Assembly: GCA_963576725.1 (NCBI GenBank)
Contig: OY755243.1
Location: forward strand, 38,549,243-38,613,242
Reading direction: 5' to 3'
DNA: 64,000 nt
From: Azorinus chamasolen
Lineage: Eukaryota; Mollusca; Bivalvia; Cardiida; Solecurtidae
This document shows positions 42,011 through 52,890 of this stretch, piece after piece. The notes beneath the pieces are model-generated. The model ran no database searches. It was not told the DNA's origin and saw nothing but the letters and a program-made list of their open reading frames with translations. The position numbers were made by a program, and so were the translations under genes. The number at the start of each line of letters is the position of its first letter. Positions within the stretch are counted from its first letter, which is position 1.

Positions 42011-43011
42011 AATATAAGACTTTGTATTTAGCTCATACCATTTTTTTTCTGACAGAAACAAAGGTATACAACTATATTTTTAATTTAAAATGGTAATTTC
42101 AAGTTTTAGTATATATTATGAATTGTATATTTCTGTTTAAAATGAATTCGGTTTCGATTTATAAAAGGTATTGTCTACATGCATTACTACAACAATTTAA
42201 GTTTATGATCCCATGTTACACGTGTTGATATGCCCGGATAGGATTTCTTAGAATCGTCTTGTATTGTACATGTACCTGCACTGAATAGAAAGCCTGCACC
42301 CATGTCTTACAGAAAACAATAGTGACGGCAACACCACCTGGAATATCGTTAAACTATTGATTAGAAAATGAAACATCCACTTTAAAAGTGTTCGGTCTGA
42401 TTCTGACAGCATGGTTAAGGGTTAAGCCCGAACTATGTATTGTATATAGTCCCTAGTTTTTAACCATTTGTTTGACAATGGTTATGTGCGAGACCCTAGT
42501 GATATGTTAAGAGGCACACATTAAACGCCCTATATTTTCTTCTGAGCTCCCTGTTTACACTGATATCCCTTGAAAATCAGGATTAATCATCTGCTTCAAA
42601 CTTTATTGCCCGTATATTTAAGATTCCGTCACAGTATGTTAGTGTTTTAAGTTCAAATTATGCAAGTGTCAAAACGTTTGAGGAAGATCAGACGTGTGGT
42701 TACATGAAAACCGATCTGGATCTAATCATAGCATCCTAAACCAATTTATTTAGGCCAAATAGTATGAAGGATGTGGGTATTAATGATCAAACATGGACAC
42801 TCAAAGAAACTTGCAGTCCGGATTATGGAGGTATTAAGACTGAGAGGAGATCGCTTATCCGGGATTTAGATAACGTCGCAAAAGTGACGAAATTAAAATG
42901 GATGCACAAACAATTTAACCAAATGAATGCTGAAGTTTCAGCATGGGTTGGCCCAAAATCACCAAGTCCATTCCGTATGGAAGGGTAAATATTGAGGGAA
43001 GAGTTTGAATG
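42011..43011. other. Mostly unassigned
   Basis: A hairpin scrap at 42668-42725 (GATCAGACGTGTGG, CCGATCTGGATC). Plus- and minus-strand frames of about 74 codons overlap at 42764-43044 without recognised domains. Confidence 0.35.
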
Positions 43012-43086
43012 ACAAACAGCGTAGAACCTGTTCAGAGGGCTCAATTAGGAACCCTCTGATCTTGGTCTACACTGTTTGCAAATGCC
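43012..43086 (+). mobile_element. J hairpin
   Basis: CAGCGTAGAACCTGTTCAGA, GGGCTCAATTAGGAACCCTC, TGATCTTGGTCTACACTG. Confidence 0.65.
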
Positions 43087-43311
43087 AGTTCACCCAATTA
43101 CCACATTCAAAGGGCTGAGCCCGTTAAATGGTCTCGCACCTGGGCATTATTCGGGTTGACAATATATAACGTAGTTGAAAAATTGTTAACGAAAAATAAC
43201 ATAATTCATTTATCGATTTACTTTTGCATACCTCTTGAAGCCAAATTTGTTACAAAAAGAAATAGAAGCAATGCGATAACACAAACATACCGTAACAACT
43301 TACCAGATAGA

Positions 43312-43412
43312 GTTCGTTTAGACGCCTTCGCAAACAGAGTAAACCCATATCATACGGTTATTGTAGGAGCCATCTGATCAGGGTTTGCTCTATTTGCTAA
43401 TGGAATACAGTA
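43312..43412 (-). mobile_element. D-family fragment
   Basis: GCCTTCGCAAACAGAGTAAA, CATACGGTTATTGTAGGAGC, CTGATCAGGGTTTGCTC. Confidence 0.65.
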
Positions 43413-43428
43413 ATAGTATATACATGTA

Positions 43429-43632
43429 CAGTAAAACCTCTCTATAACGGCCACTAAATCACATCAAGTATTTTGTGTTAAAGACAGGTGACTGCTTAAA
43501 CCAAGGTGAAAGTAAAACAGAACGCTCCTATAAGAGCGTTATGTTTCACTTTCACATTGCTTTAAGCAGCCACATGTCCTAAATACCAACTAATTAGCAC
43601 AATTTAGTGACCGGAATAGAGAGGTTTTACTG
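43429..43632. mobile_element. A-family MITE, full length
   Basis: 204 bp flanked by TA. Apex GCTCCTATAAGAGC; several arm mismatches. Confidence 0.94.
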
Positions 43633-43822
43633 TATGTGATTCTCGAGTTAAGCTATAGCCAAAAAGCAGGTGTCCAAATGAGATTACATATAGTCATGAT
43701 GTCAGTATTTCTTACATAAATATACATCTAAACAATATTTTATCCACTGTCAGGTGAAATGGTTACGTGCAGAATGCAATGTTCTTCGTTTTTCAGACAC
43801 AACTAGGAAATTGAGGGCAGCT

Positions 43823-44110
43823 GATGGTGATAATGTTGTTGTTGGTGATGATAAGGTTGTTGTTGGTGAAGATAATGTTGTTGGTGGCGATAATGGTGTT
43901 GTTATTCGTGATGATAATGTTGTTGTTGGTGATGGTAATGCTGTTTTTGTTTATGATAATACTGTTCGTTTTAAGATAGAAAAATAATGATAATGATGAA
44001 TGGGTATTGATGTTGTTGTATATGATTATCATAACTATTATTATTATTATAACGACAGTTATATTGAAATGGCGATGATGATGATGCTGATGATGATGAT
44101 CGTGATGATA
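43823..44110 (+). repeat. Degenerate GTTGTTGGTGATGATAAT and ATG repeats
   Basis: Imperfect 18-bp-like units to about 43990, then GATGATGATG at 44072-44110. It produces repetitive frames on both strands. Confidence 0.85.
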
Positions 44111-44437
44111 AACTATATACTTCTGTTTACTGGCTTGGATCTGATTTGGACCATGATTATATGGAATACATGTAAATTTAATAATGTACGCCTAGAAACG
44201 AAAATGGTCCTATGTGGTTCCATTACGGAGAGAACATATACAGTGACCCATATTTCTCGGAGAAAAGGAAAAAACAACAGTAAATATATCACAGTTAATT
44301 GCCGTCAAAGTTTTTATTACTTTGTTGTAGTTTTTTATTGTTACCAAGCTGACTTTATCGCTGATACAACGAGACATAAAACAAAGAATCATACACAGAA
44401 TGTCAGACTTAATACCAGATAGTGGGTGATATACAGT
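44111..44437. other. Unassigned sequence
   Basis: A 140-codon plus-strand frame spans 44000-44422 but starts in the repeat and has no recognised domain. Confidence 0.35.
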
Positions 44438-44594
44438 GTACCCTTTACTTAATGAATATTCATATGAAATATACTGACTGTATGAACATTAGTTAGTTGA
44501 GTTTTTATAATGGCATTATGAACCAGGGCAATATTTCCACGGATGTAAACCTGTAGATACATATCTATATTATTTTGTAAGCAAACAGAGTAGA
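44438..44594 (+). mobile_element. D-family MITE cut at the 45-bp array
   Basis: GTACCCTTTACTTAATGAAT to TAAGCAAACAGAGTAGAT, then the minisatellite begins. The hairpin and right end are missing. Confidence 0.8.
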
Positions 44595-44608
44595 TAGGAT
44601 TTACGGTA

Positions 44609-45365
44609 TTTTTGTTCCCGCTCTAGAGGGAGTGTATTGTATATGTTGTTTGTGGTTTGTGGCCGTTCTAGAGAGGGTGTATTGCATAGGCTATTGTTGG
44701 TTTATGCCCGCTGTATAGAGGGTGTATTGCATAGGCTATTGTTGGTTTATGTCCGTTCTATAGAGGGTGTATTGCATAGGCTATTGTTGGTTTATGCCCG
44801 CTCTATAGAGGGTGCATTGCATAGGCTGTTGATTGTTTGTGCCCACTCTAGAGAGGATGTATTGAATAGACTGTCGGTGGTTTGTACCCGTTCTAAAGAG
44901 AGCGTACTGCATAAGCCACTGGTGGTTTGTGCCCGTTCTAAAGAAAGCGTACTACATTAGTCACTGGTGGTTTGTGTCCGTTCTAGAGAGGGTGTATTGC
45001 ATAGGCTATTGTTGGTTTATGTCCGTACTATGAAGGATGTATTGCATAGGCTGTTGATTGTTTGTGCCCACTATTGAGAGGATGTATTGAACAGACTGTC
45101 GGTGGTTTGTACCTGTTCTAAAGAGAGCGTACTGCATAAGTCACTGGTAGTTTGTACCCGTTCTAAAGAGGGTGTATTGCATAGACTATTGATTGTTTGT
45201 GTCCGTTCTAGAGAGGGTGTATTGCATAATATTATGTTGTTGGCGGTTTGTTCCCATTCTAGACAATGTGTATTGTATAGGATGTAGGCGGTTTGTGTCC
45301 GTTCTAGAAATGGTTTATTGTATAGGCGTGGGCGGTTTATGTCTTTTCTATGTAGGGGCTGTTGT
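44609..45365 (+). repeat. 45-bp minisatellite
   Basis: GGTTTRTGYCCGTTCTAGAG plus GGTGTATTGCATAGGCTATT-type units at 45-bp steps (for example 44654, 44699, 44744, 44789), diverging to the right. 45 is a multiple of three, so a 15-residue repeat frame stays open; there is no other sign of coding. Confidence 0.93.
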
Positions 45366-45648
45366 TTAAGCGTCTGTCACCTTACCGGATAGAATAAACG
45401 GACGTAAAACGGATAACACACTTTTTAATCCGTTCGTCTCCGTTCGCATGCGTTCCTTGTCCGTTTATCATTCGGCGTGTGCGCTTTTTGTCAGACAAGG
45501 TCCGTTCAGTCCGCCGGAAAGTTTTGAACTTATACAAAACTCAGAACGCACAACACCGGACAAATGCGCCTGCTGGTCGTACGATGCCTGTGCGCTGGCA
45601 TGCGGTTTGTTCGGAACCCGTGCGTTCCTTCTCCTGAACGTGGAGTAT
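45366..45648. other. Unique insert in the minisatellite
   Basis: CTGTCACCTTACCGGATAGA ... TCTCCTGAACGTGGAG, rich in TCCGTT and CCG motifs, no unit of the array. Origin not recognised. Confidence 0.6.
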
Positions 45649-45815
45649 TGCAGGCGGTTTGTGGCCGTTCTAGAGAGGATTTGCTGCACAGATTGTGGGC
45701 GGTTTGTGCTCATTCTAGAGAGGGTTTTCTGTACACGGTGTAGGTGGTTTATCGCCGCTCTGGTTCAAGTTTAATATTCGGGATGTAGGCGCTTTGTGCT
45801 CGTTCTAGAATAATA
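45649..45815 (+). repeat. Minisatellite, second block
   Basis: GCGGTTTGTGGCCGTTCTAG, GGTTTTCTGTACACGGTGTA: diverged relatives of the 45-bp unit. Confidence 0.75.
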
Positions 45816-45816
45816 G

Positions 45817-45974
45817 AATCAAGCATGGGGTTTGTTAAAGACGGGGGGGGGGGGGTTCTATACCCTCGGTTGGTCTGTTCCTGTCGGAAACTCGCTAAAG
45901 CTCGTTTCCGACTGGAACAGACCAACCTCGGGTATAGACCCCCCCCCCGTCTTTAACAAAATCCATGCTTGATT
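45817..45974. repeat. 158-bp palindrome with poly-G arm
   Basis: AATCAAGCATGGGGTTTGTT at the left faces AACAAAATCCATGCTTGATT. The arms include 14 G opposite about 10 C, then GGTTGGTCTGTTCC / GGAACAGACCAACC. The loop TCGCTAAAGCTC sits between AAAC and GTTT. Confidence 0.95.
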
Positions 45975-46440
45975 ATTTTTCTCGCTGAAATACGCCCTAA
46001 AACCAATTAAATTAACGAATTTTGTGAAGTACTACTTTACATTGCGTAATACGACTTCCATATCTAATAGCAACAGACCGCAGCATAACTTTAGGCGTGA
46101 CACCAAAATGACGTCATTTGTTATGACAACCACAAACGTTACGTTTTGGCGTAAATATAAATGACTGAGTGACTACAAAACAACGTCTTCGGTTAATTAA
46201 ATAGGCTTTTAAAGTGTTTATATGATAAATAGAATTTCATATTCGTGCTAATTACTTATATTAATTCCAATTCATAAGGTTGTTGCCTATATAAATGTTG
46301 GTATAATTCTGTAAGAATTCCTTCCTTTGTATTGATTTTACCCAATCGCGCGTATGAATACACTAGTCACGGGCTGTTCCAGATAAGGATTTCTAGTACG
46401 GCTATTTTTAGTAACTCAGCTTATCTAGCACGGCTGAGAA
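45975..46440. other. Unassigned sequence
   Basis: No recognised feature; it separates two blocks of the minisatellite together with the palindrome. Confidence 0.4.
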
Positions 46441-46700
46441 GCGAGAAAGGATTTTCTGTATAGTCTGTAGGTGGTTTGTGTCGTTCTAGAAAGGATTTCT
46501 GTACAGACTGTAAGCGGTTTGTGCTCGTTGTAGAAAGGAGTTTCTGTACAGGCTATAGGTGGTCTGTGCTCGTTGTAGTAAGGCTTTTATGTACAGGTTG
46601 TAGGCGGTTTGTGGCCGTTCTAGAGAGGGGTTTCCACATGTACATGTTGTAGTGCTCGTTCTAGAGGGGTTTTATTGTTTAGGCTGTATACGGTTTGGAT
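46441..46700 (+). repeat. Minisatellite, third block
   Basis: GTAGGTGGTTTGTGTCGTTC, AGAAAGGATTTCTGTACAG and similar units, more diverged than the first block. Confidence 0.75.
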
Positions 46701-46854
46701 CTTGACTATACTCACATTGTAGATTTTGCCATGAGTTCAGACAAACTTTCACATATTATTGTACTTCTAATTAAACTCTAACCTATCCAACACAAAACAA
46801 AAATAACGCTCTCCAAACAAAAATATATGATATCAAAAGCATGGTAAAATCGCG

Positions 46855-47555
46855 TATGTATGTATGTATGTATGTATGTATGTATGTATGTATGTATGTA
46901 TGTATGTATGTATGTATGTATGTATGTATGTATGTATGTATGTATGTATGTATGTATGTATGTATGTATGTATGTATGTATGTATGTATGTATGTATGTA
47001 TGTATGTATGTATGTATGTATGTATGTATGTATGTATGTATGTATGTATGTATGTATGTATGTATGTATGTATGTATGTATGTATGTATGTATGTATGTA
47101 TGTATGTATGTATGTATGTATGTATGTATGTATGTATGTATGTATGTATGTATGTATGTATGTATGTATGTATGTATGTATGTATGTATGTATGTATGTA
47201 TGTATGTATGTATGTATGTATGTATGTATGTATGTATGTATGTATGTATGTATGTATGTATGTATGTATGTATGTATGTATGTATGTATGTATGTATGTA
47301 TGTATGTATGTATGTATGTATGTATGTATGTATGTATGTATGTATGTATGTATGTATGTATGTATGTATGTATGTATGTATGTATGTATGTATGTATGTA
47401 TGTATGTATGTATGTATGTATGTATGTATGTATGTATGTATGTATGTATGTATGTATGTATGTATGTATGTATGCATGCATGCATGCATGTATGCATGTA
47501 TGTAATGTATGTATGTATGTATGTATGTATGTATGTATGTATGTATGTATGTATG

Positions 47556-47586
<31 letters not shown>

Positions 47587-47725
47587 TGTATGTATGTATG
47601 TATGTATGTATGTATGTATGTATGTATGTATGTATGTATGTATGTATGGATGTATGGATGTATGTATGTATGTATGTATGTATGTATGTATGTATGTATG
47701 TATGTATGTATGTATATATGTGTGT
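46855..47725 (+). repeat. TATG microsatellite, about 870 bp
   Basis: Over 200 TATG units, pure up to 47470, then interrupted by GCATGCATGCATGC and by GTAATG slips near 47500 and 47583. All long ORFs here are repeat artefacts. Confidence 0.99.
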
Positions 47726-47876
47726 GTGTACTGGTTACATGTTGCTAATTTCGGCTTTATTTCCGCGTGAGGATTATTTTAAGAGTTGAAAGTATGCTAT
47801 AGACACGCCTGGCTTCTTAAAAAAAGATACACAAAATATCGCGATTTTGATCTATATTATGACTTTACTATACTAA

Positions 47877-48114
47877 TTACCCTTTTACCTTATGAATATT
47901 AATGTAAGAAATAATTACACCATGGGTATAAATTAGCTGAATTTAATAAATAATGATATATGAATAGAAAATTTATTATGGCCATGATAGAAACTGAATA
48001 ATTCCATAAGCAAACAAAATGGCTTCCTGATTAGACTGCTCCCATTGGCCCTCTGATCTGGATCTACTCTGTTTGCAAAGCTTTAAAACGCGTTTGTATG
48101 GGATAAAGGATTAA
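47877..48114 (+). mobile_element. D-family MITE
   Basis: TTACCCTTTTACCTTATGAA to TGGGATAAAGGATTAA. Hairpin degraded (GACTGCTCCCATTGGCC). Confidence 0.85.
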
Positions 48115-48254
48115 GACGTCAATTAGCCCGAATACAAACTGATGATCACGGATAATCTATATGCGGAGTTCCCAAAGATATCAATCAAACGGCAATGTTG
48201 GAACATACGAAGATGGTTTACAGCAAATGGTAATTGTCTCTAACATATGATAGT

Positions 48255-48390
48255 TTAAACCTTTACATTACAGAAATGCCTTTTAACGCCTTTGCAAACA
48301 GAGTAGACCAAGACCCATGGGGCTCCTGTGTGAACCATTAGAACAGGGTCTGCTGTTTGATTATAGAATTTTGTTCTAATGTTTCTTCTT
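48255..48390 (-). mobile_element. D-family MITE, truncated
   Basis: TAAACCTTTACATTACAG, GTAGACCAAGACCCATGGGG, ACAGGGTCTGCTGTTTG. Confidence 0.7.
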
Positions 48391-48391
48391 C

Positions 48392-48446
48392 CCTAAATAC
48401 CAACTAATTGACACAATTTAGTGGCCGTTATAGAGAGGTTTTACTG
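48392..48446 (+). mobile_element. A-family right terminus only
   Basis: CCCTAAATACCAACTAATTG, then GTGGCCGTTATAGAGAGG and TTTTACTG before TA. It is joined to the D fragment. Confidence 0.88.
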
Positions 48447-48874
48447 TAGTTCATACTAAAATCCCATTTGTCTTAGATTTATTGATCCCTATTTTCAGCC
48501 CCAGAACAGTTGTAATCATATTACAAATAAAAGACTTTAAGAATTAAGACTTTACCCCAAGGTAATTTTCAAATTTGAAAGCAAATGTGATCCATGCCGC
48601 AAATAACGGATATAGAGGCATTATCTTTGATGCATTTGAAATTCTGCTTTCAACTTCAAAATTTGACTTTTTTTTCCATTTTTTTAAAAAAAAAATATGA
48701 TAGAATGTCAAGCGGTGTTGGTCCTGACTAGACACCGAGTTTGTCAAAAATCCCCATAGCATGCTTAAATGTAATAAGTCACTGTCATATTAGATTAATG
48801 ATGCACTTTCAATTACTCATTGATTATGATTTATCAATGAATTGCACAATGGACGTGCCAGTCGCATTCATTTA
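48447..48874. other. Unassigned; E scrap
   Basis: GTGTTGGTCCTGACTAGACA CCGAG near 48713 is E-like. Otherwise nothing recognised. Confidence 0.4.
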
Positions 48875-49079
48875 CAGTAAAACATCGCTAATGCGGCCAC
48901 CAAACTAAGTCTGATTATAGGGGTTACAGGCGCGTGGTAGATTAATGGAGGACGAAAATGATGCAGATAGCTCCACCAGCAGCTTTTTGAATTCCTTTCG
49001 TACTGTATTAAGCAATTAACCTGCTTTTAAATACATCTGTGTTTATTTGTAAAGTGCTAGCTGTGGTGGAGTTTTACAG
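48875..49079. mobile_element. H-family MITE, diverged
   Basis: CAGTAAAACATCGCTAATGC to GTGGTGGAGTTTTACAG. Apex GCTCCACCAGCAGC. Confidence 0.8.
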
Positions 49080-49102
49080 TTACATTGTACTGTATATGAA
49101 TA

Positions 49103-49288
49103 CAGTAAAAAACCCTCTAATGCGACCATTTAATGAATAAACATGGCTGTTTAATGCAGGACGAAAGTTATGCAGAAAGCTCCAACAGGAGCTTTCTGCA
49201 TAACTTTCGTCCCGCATTAAGCTACCACCTGCCTTTGCCAGTGTAAATTATGCCCCTTTTTACTGGTCGCATTAGAGGGGGTTTACTG
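49103..49288. mobile_element. H-family MITE, best copy
   Basis: CAGTAAAAAACCCTCTAATG to ATTAGAGGGGGTTTACTG between TA. Perfect arms GGACGAAAGTTATGCAGAAA / TTTCTGCATAACTTTCGTCC around GCTCCAACAGGAGC. Confidence 0.93.
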
Positions 49289-49620
49289 TAAAACATGTTA
49301 TCAAGGTCTCTAATACATTCTAAATCATTCAACATTTCACTTTGAACAGTCAATCAAAATACTTTGAATTCGCGAATAGATGACGGGTCCTGATTTGGTT
49401 ATTAATTGTTATGCAAGTCAATCATAATCATGAGTTGCCACGTGACTGCCTACTGACCATTTCACATGAGTGCAATAATGATCTTTTTGTTATAACATCA
49501 TCCTATTGTCACAAGATTATTTGTGAAACTTGAAAACAAAATTGATTAGTGAAAACCTTGATCCTCGGGCTCATAAAGCAATCCTATGACCTATCTCTGC
49601 ACTGTTTGTTTCATTACCCC
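49289..49620. other. Unassigned; J scrap
   Basis: 49550-49612 has a weak J-like hairpin (CCTTGATCCTCGGGCTC, TCTGCACTGTTTG). Confidence 0.4.
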
Positions 49621-49849
49621 TTAACCCATTCTCTCCTAGACTATTTTAGACACAATCTCTTTGAACAAATCTACCAAAAAGGAGCATTAACTATAGAAAA
49701 GGAGACTTTTAGAATTGTGTAGTTCTGAAACCACTGTGATAATTAGAGAATTTGCTCCTATGGAGCAAATGCTCTATTTATCACAATGCTTTTAAAATGT
49801 GACTTTTTACAGAGGCGCAAAACTGCGGAACTAGGATGGGATGTGTTAA
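49621..49849 (+). mobile_element. C-family MITE, intact ends
   Basis: TTAACCCATTCTCTCCTAGA to AGGATGGGATGTGTTAA. Apex TTGCTCCTATGGAGCAA, one base shorter than usual. Confidence 0.93.
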
Positions 49850-50061
49850 CGTGATAGAGTCGCCTTTCACATATGTGCAACCAGAGCAGAGCCAGATCAG
49901 ACGGCCCGTGTATGAGCCGTTATATCAGGGTCAGCTCTGTTTGTGTATGGTATTCTACAGGCTCTACCATGATGAAATAGTTCATAATACCATTACAATG
50001 CAGATGTTTGATATTCATAAACTAAAGGCATTATGTCTTACTTAATATTCATGAGATACAG
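49846..50061 (-). mobile_element. D-family MITE sharing TTAA with C
   Basis: TTAACGTGATAGAGTCGCC, hairpin CAGAGCCAGATCAGACGGCC / GAGCCGTTATATCAGGG, ATGAGATACAGAGTCA at the right. Confidence 0.82.
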
Positions 50062-50190
50062 AGTCAGCTAAGGTTCTCACCAGCATTGGCATATCTGACA
50101 GCAGCACACATTCCACTATGGCATTAGATAGATTTGATATGTCCTCTGTTAAATGTCGGCTAACACTGAAACAAATAACCACTTATGTGC

Positions 50191-50386
50191 AGGAAAACCC
50201 TTCTAATTTAGTCATCAAAAGAGATATATATTTTGGGTCGTAGAGGCAGGTGGTAGCTAAATACAGTATGGAAGGCAAATACTGAAAGCTTCTATTACAG
50301 GAGTTTTCTATATTACTTTCGTCATGCATTAGGTAGCCACCTGCTGTTAAATACACCCATGTTCATTCACTGAGAAGGATGCTACT
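50191..50386. mobile_element. H-family MITE, diverged
   Basis: AACCCTTCTAATTTAGTC, GGCAGGTGGTAGCTAAATAC, TCATGCATTAGGTAGCCACC. CAGT ends mutated. Confidence 0.75.
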
Positions 50387-50395
50387 GAATGACAA

Positions 50396-50852
50396 GTGTT
50401 GTATGTCACAGTATGTCACAGTATACAATAGTATGCCACAATTTGTCGCAGTATGTCATAGTATATCACATTATGTCACAGTACGTCACAGTATGTCACA
50501 TTATATCATTGTATGTCACAGTATTTCACAGTATTTCATAGTATGTCACACTATGCCATAGTATGCCATAGTATGTCACAGTATATTTTAGTATGTCACA
50601 GTATTTCACAGTATGCCATAGTATATCACAGTATGTCACAGTATAGCATAGTATATCATATTATGTCACAGTATATCATAGTATGTCATGTAGTGTGTTA
50701 TCGTATGTCATATTATATCATAGTATGCCACAGTCGGTCACAGTATGTCATAGTATGTCACAGTATGTCATATTATGTCACAGTATATCATAGTATACCA
50801 CAGTATGTCACAGTATACCATAGCATGTCACAGTATGTCACATTATATCATA
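50396..50852 (+). repeat. 10-bp satellite GTATGTCACA
   Basis: About 45 degenerate 10-bp units (GTATGTCACA, GTATATCATA, GTATGCCATA). Frames give HSMSQYVTVY-type repeats. Confidence 0.95.
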
Positions 50853-50924
50853 GTATTCTGTTACTGAAAGAGATTTATGTACAAATAAAATTTACCAAAA
50901 ACATAAATTTTGTAATTATACAAC

Positions 50925-51025
50925 TGGCATGGCGTAGGTCAGTGGTTAAACCAGGATGTTCTGTGCACGAAACAATGCGATTCGTTTCATTCACGGAAAC
51001 CCCTTTTGGGTCTTTCTCCACTTGA
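50925..51025 (+). mobile_element. Possible tRNA-derived SINE remnant
   Basis: TGGCATGGCGTAGGTCAGTG GTTAAA resembles a Pol III A box and D-arm, and GCGATTCGTTTC about 45 bp on is a poor B-box match. One copy only, no clear ends. Confidence 0.35.
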
Positions 51026-51191
51026 ATTAGCTGGACGTCGCTATGATTATGACTGAAATACTGTTAAAGGGACGGAAAACCCCGATACAATAGATATTAC
51101 TCATATGGAGTTATTATAAATCTAATTCCAATACATGTTGAAAAGAAACATAATTTATATTTACTACAAAGTATCCAAGAATACCAACATA

Positions 51192-51328
51192 CAGTGAACC
51201 CTCTCTAAATCGGGAATTAAAGTAAGTACTAATGTCGGTAATTCAGCTTAATGCAGGGTGAAAGTCATGCAGAAAATTCCAGAAGGAGCTTTCTGTATGA
51301 ATATCTCCGCTTCAGAAGGAGTTTACAG
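51192..51328. mobile_element. B-family MITE, deleted
   Basis: CAGTGAACCCTCTCTAAATC after TA, GCTTAATGCAGGGTGAAAGT, apex partial, ends AGGAGTTTACAG. Confidence 0.8.
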
Positions 51329-51951
51329 TATAGCACCTATGCAGTCCATGTATGTATACGAACTAGGTGAGTCAGTGTGATATTTACAACAATACCAACA
51401 CTAAATATGCCAATGATTGTTTACATTCTGTCTTGGTCAGCGATCTGCTAATTTGTTATTAATTTATTGACACCCAAAGGTATAAACTATTCAAAGGGAC
51501 AGAGATGTTTACAATATACCAGCTGATACAGCAAGACCTCGCTAATTATGCAGATTGGTGTTTACTGTAGGTCCGGCTATAGGTAGCAGGTCCTCGCTAT
51601 CAACGTCATTGCTCTGTCATCCTATAGCTGATTAGCCGTAATGATGGCCACCTACGGTCAAATGACCATAAATGTCAGTGGTCAAACCACTGACCACAAC
51701 CGTGAAACAGCGAAAAGTGGGATCTAAATCTCTTAGAGTGTTTACTGTTTACTTAAACTAGTGTCCATTGCTAATAAGTATATTGCTTATATGACTAAGG
51801 AATATAAAGGATGGCATACCTCCTTTATTCATTTATTTACATATAAGTTGTTTATTTGATAGTTGGGTCTTTTTATTGTGGTAGGGGAAACTTGAACACA
51901 CCTCTATATTCTAGTCGTTTTTTTGGCAAACATTTCACAGATTAATGGCCT
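51329..51951. other. Unassigned; 39-bp CAGT remnant
   Basis: 51529-51567, CAGCAAGACCTCGCTAATTA to GTGTTTACTG between TA dinucleotides, looks like an H element reduced to its ends. The rest is not recognised. Confidence 0.45.
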
Positions 51952-52171
51952 TTAACCATTTCCTCCATAAATACACCTGTCTAAGTCTCTGTAATAACCA
52001 CTTCTTGAAACCATTGTGATAAATAGAGCATTTGCTCATATAGGAGCAAATGCTCTATTTATCACAATGGTTTCAAACTACAAAATTCTAAAATTTTAAT
52101 TTTCTCTAGTAAATGGGTAGATTCATTCAAAGAGGTTGGGTCTAAAAATAGCATATGGAGGAAAGGGTTAA
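51952..52171 (-). mobile_element. C-family MITE, intact ends
   Basis: TTAACCATTTCCTCCATAAA to ATGGAGGAAAGGGTTAA. Hairpin perfect over at least 25 bp each side of TATA. Confidence 0.95.
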
Positions 52172-52177
52172 TGCCCT

Positions 52178-52423
52178 TTAAACCCTCTACCTGGTATAGA
52201 CATCTTTTGGTACCATTGCAATAAGAATAGACACAGATCATTCAACTCTGCTAGCGTTTAATTCATGTTTGCTTATGAACTTATATAGATCTGATTCTAC
52301 ATTAAATGTTTCTTCCATAGCCAAAATTACCTTTTATTCATATACGGTTATAAAAAAACTCAGCTAATAAATAGCAAAGGAGTCATTATTTCTGACATGA
52401 CTATTCACAAGGTAAAGGATTAG
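52178..52423 (-). mobile_element. D-family MITE
   Basis: TTAAACCCTCTACCTGGTAT to CAAGGTAAAGGATTA. The hairpin is short and diverged. Only 6 bp from the preceding C element. Confidence 0.78.
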
Positions 52424-52674
52424 GTGCCATTTTATATCGTAAAGAAATTGTTTAATTTGTTTATAGAAACTTGTGTCCTTAAAAGTATATAATTATGGTC
52501 ATATTTGCTCTTGTTTCTAAGACAAACTTTACTAACAGGTATGTGTTTAAAAGATCTTCTACTGAAATATTAACTTCTATTTCAGAAACCAAACATATAC
52601 TCTGTCCGTGGATGATGTCCAATGGACTCGCCTTTCTATACCTGCTAAAGTAAATATAGGTCTTGTGTTGTCAC
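52424..52674. other. Unassigned sequence
   Basis: No gene or repeat recognised. Confidence 0.4.
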
Positions 52675-52890
52675 TATTTCTTCATATAAGCGCCTTTTCA
52701 CGTTTTTGCAAACAGAGAAAACCCAGAGTCAAAGTCTGCTCTGTTTGCTTATGAAATTATATAGAGCTGATGCTATAAATTTTGTCAAAGCAAATCACTC
52801 CTTCAAAAAATTACATTATAGAATTTCAGCTAATAAATAATCATAATATCATTATTTCTTACATTAATATTGCAATATGTAAAGGGCTGA
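52675..52890 (-). mobile_element. D-family MITE, apex deleted
   Basis: TTCTTCATATAAGCGCC, CAGAGAAAACCCAGAGTCAA then AGTCTGCTCTGTTTGC, ending TATGTAAAGGGCTGA. Confidence 0.78.

Noticed and set aside
44000..44422. 140-codon frame rich in Tyr, Met and Asp.
   Set aside because: Its first third is the ATG/GAT repeat and the rest has no domain or homologue I know.
45468..45774. Overlapping frames in the unique insert of the minisatellite.
   Set aside because: They run on into array units and have no recognisable domain.
46778..47789. Very long ORFs (over 200 codons) on both strands made of MYVC and THIHTY repeats.
   Set aside because: They are frames through the TATG microsatellite; all frames without a stop are open by composition.
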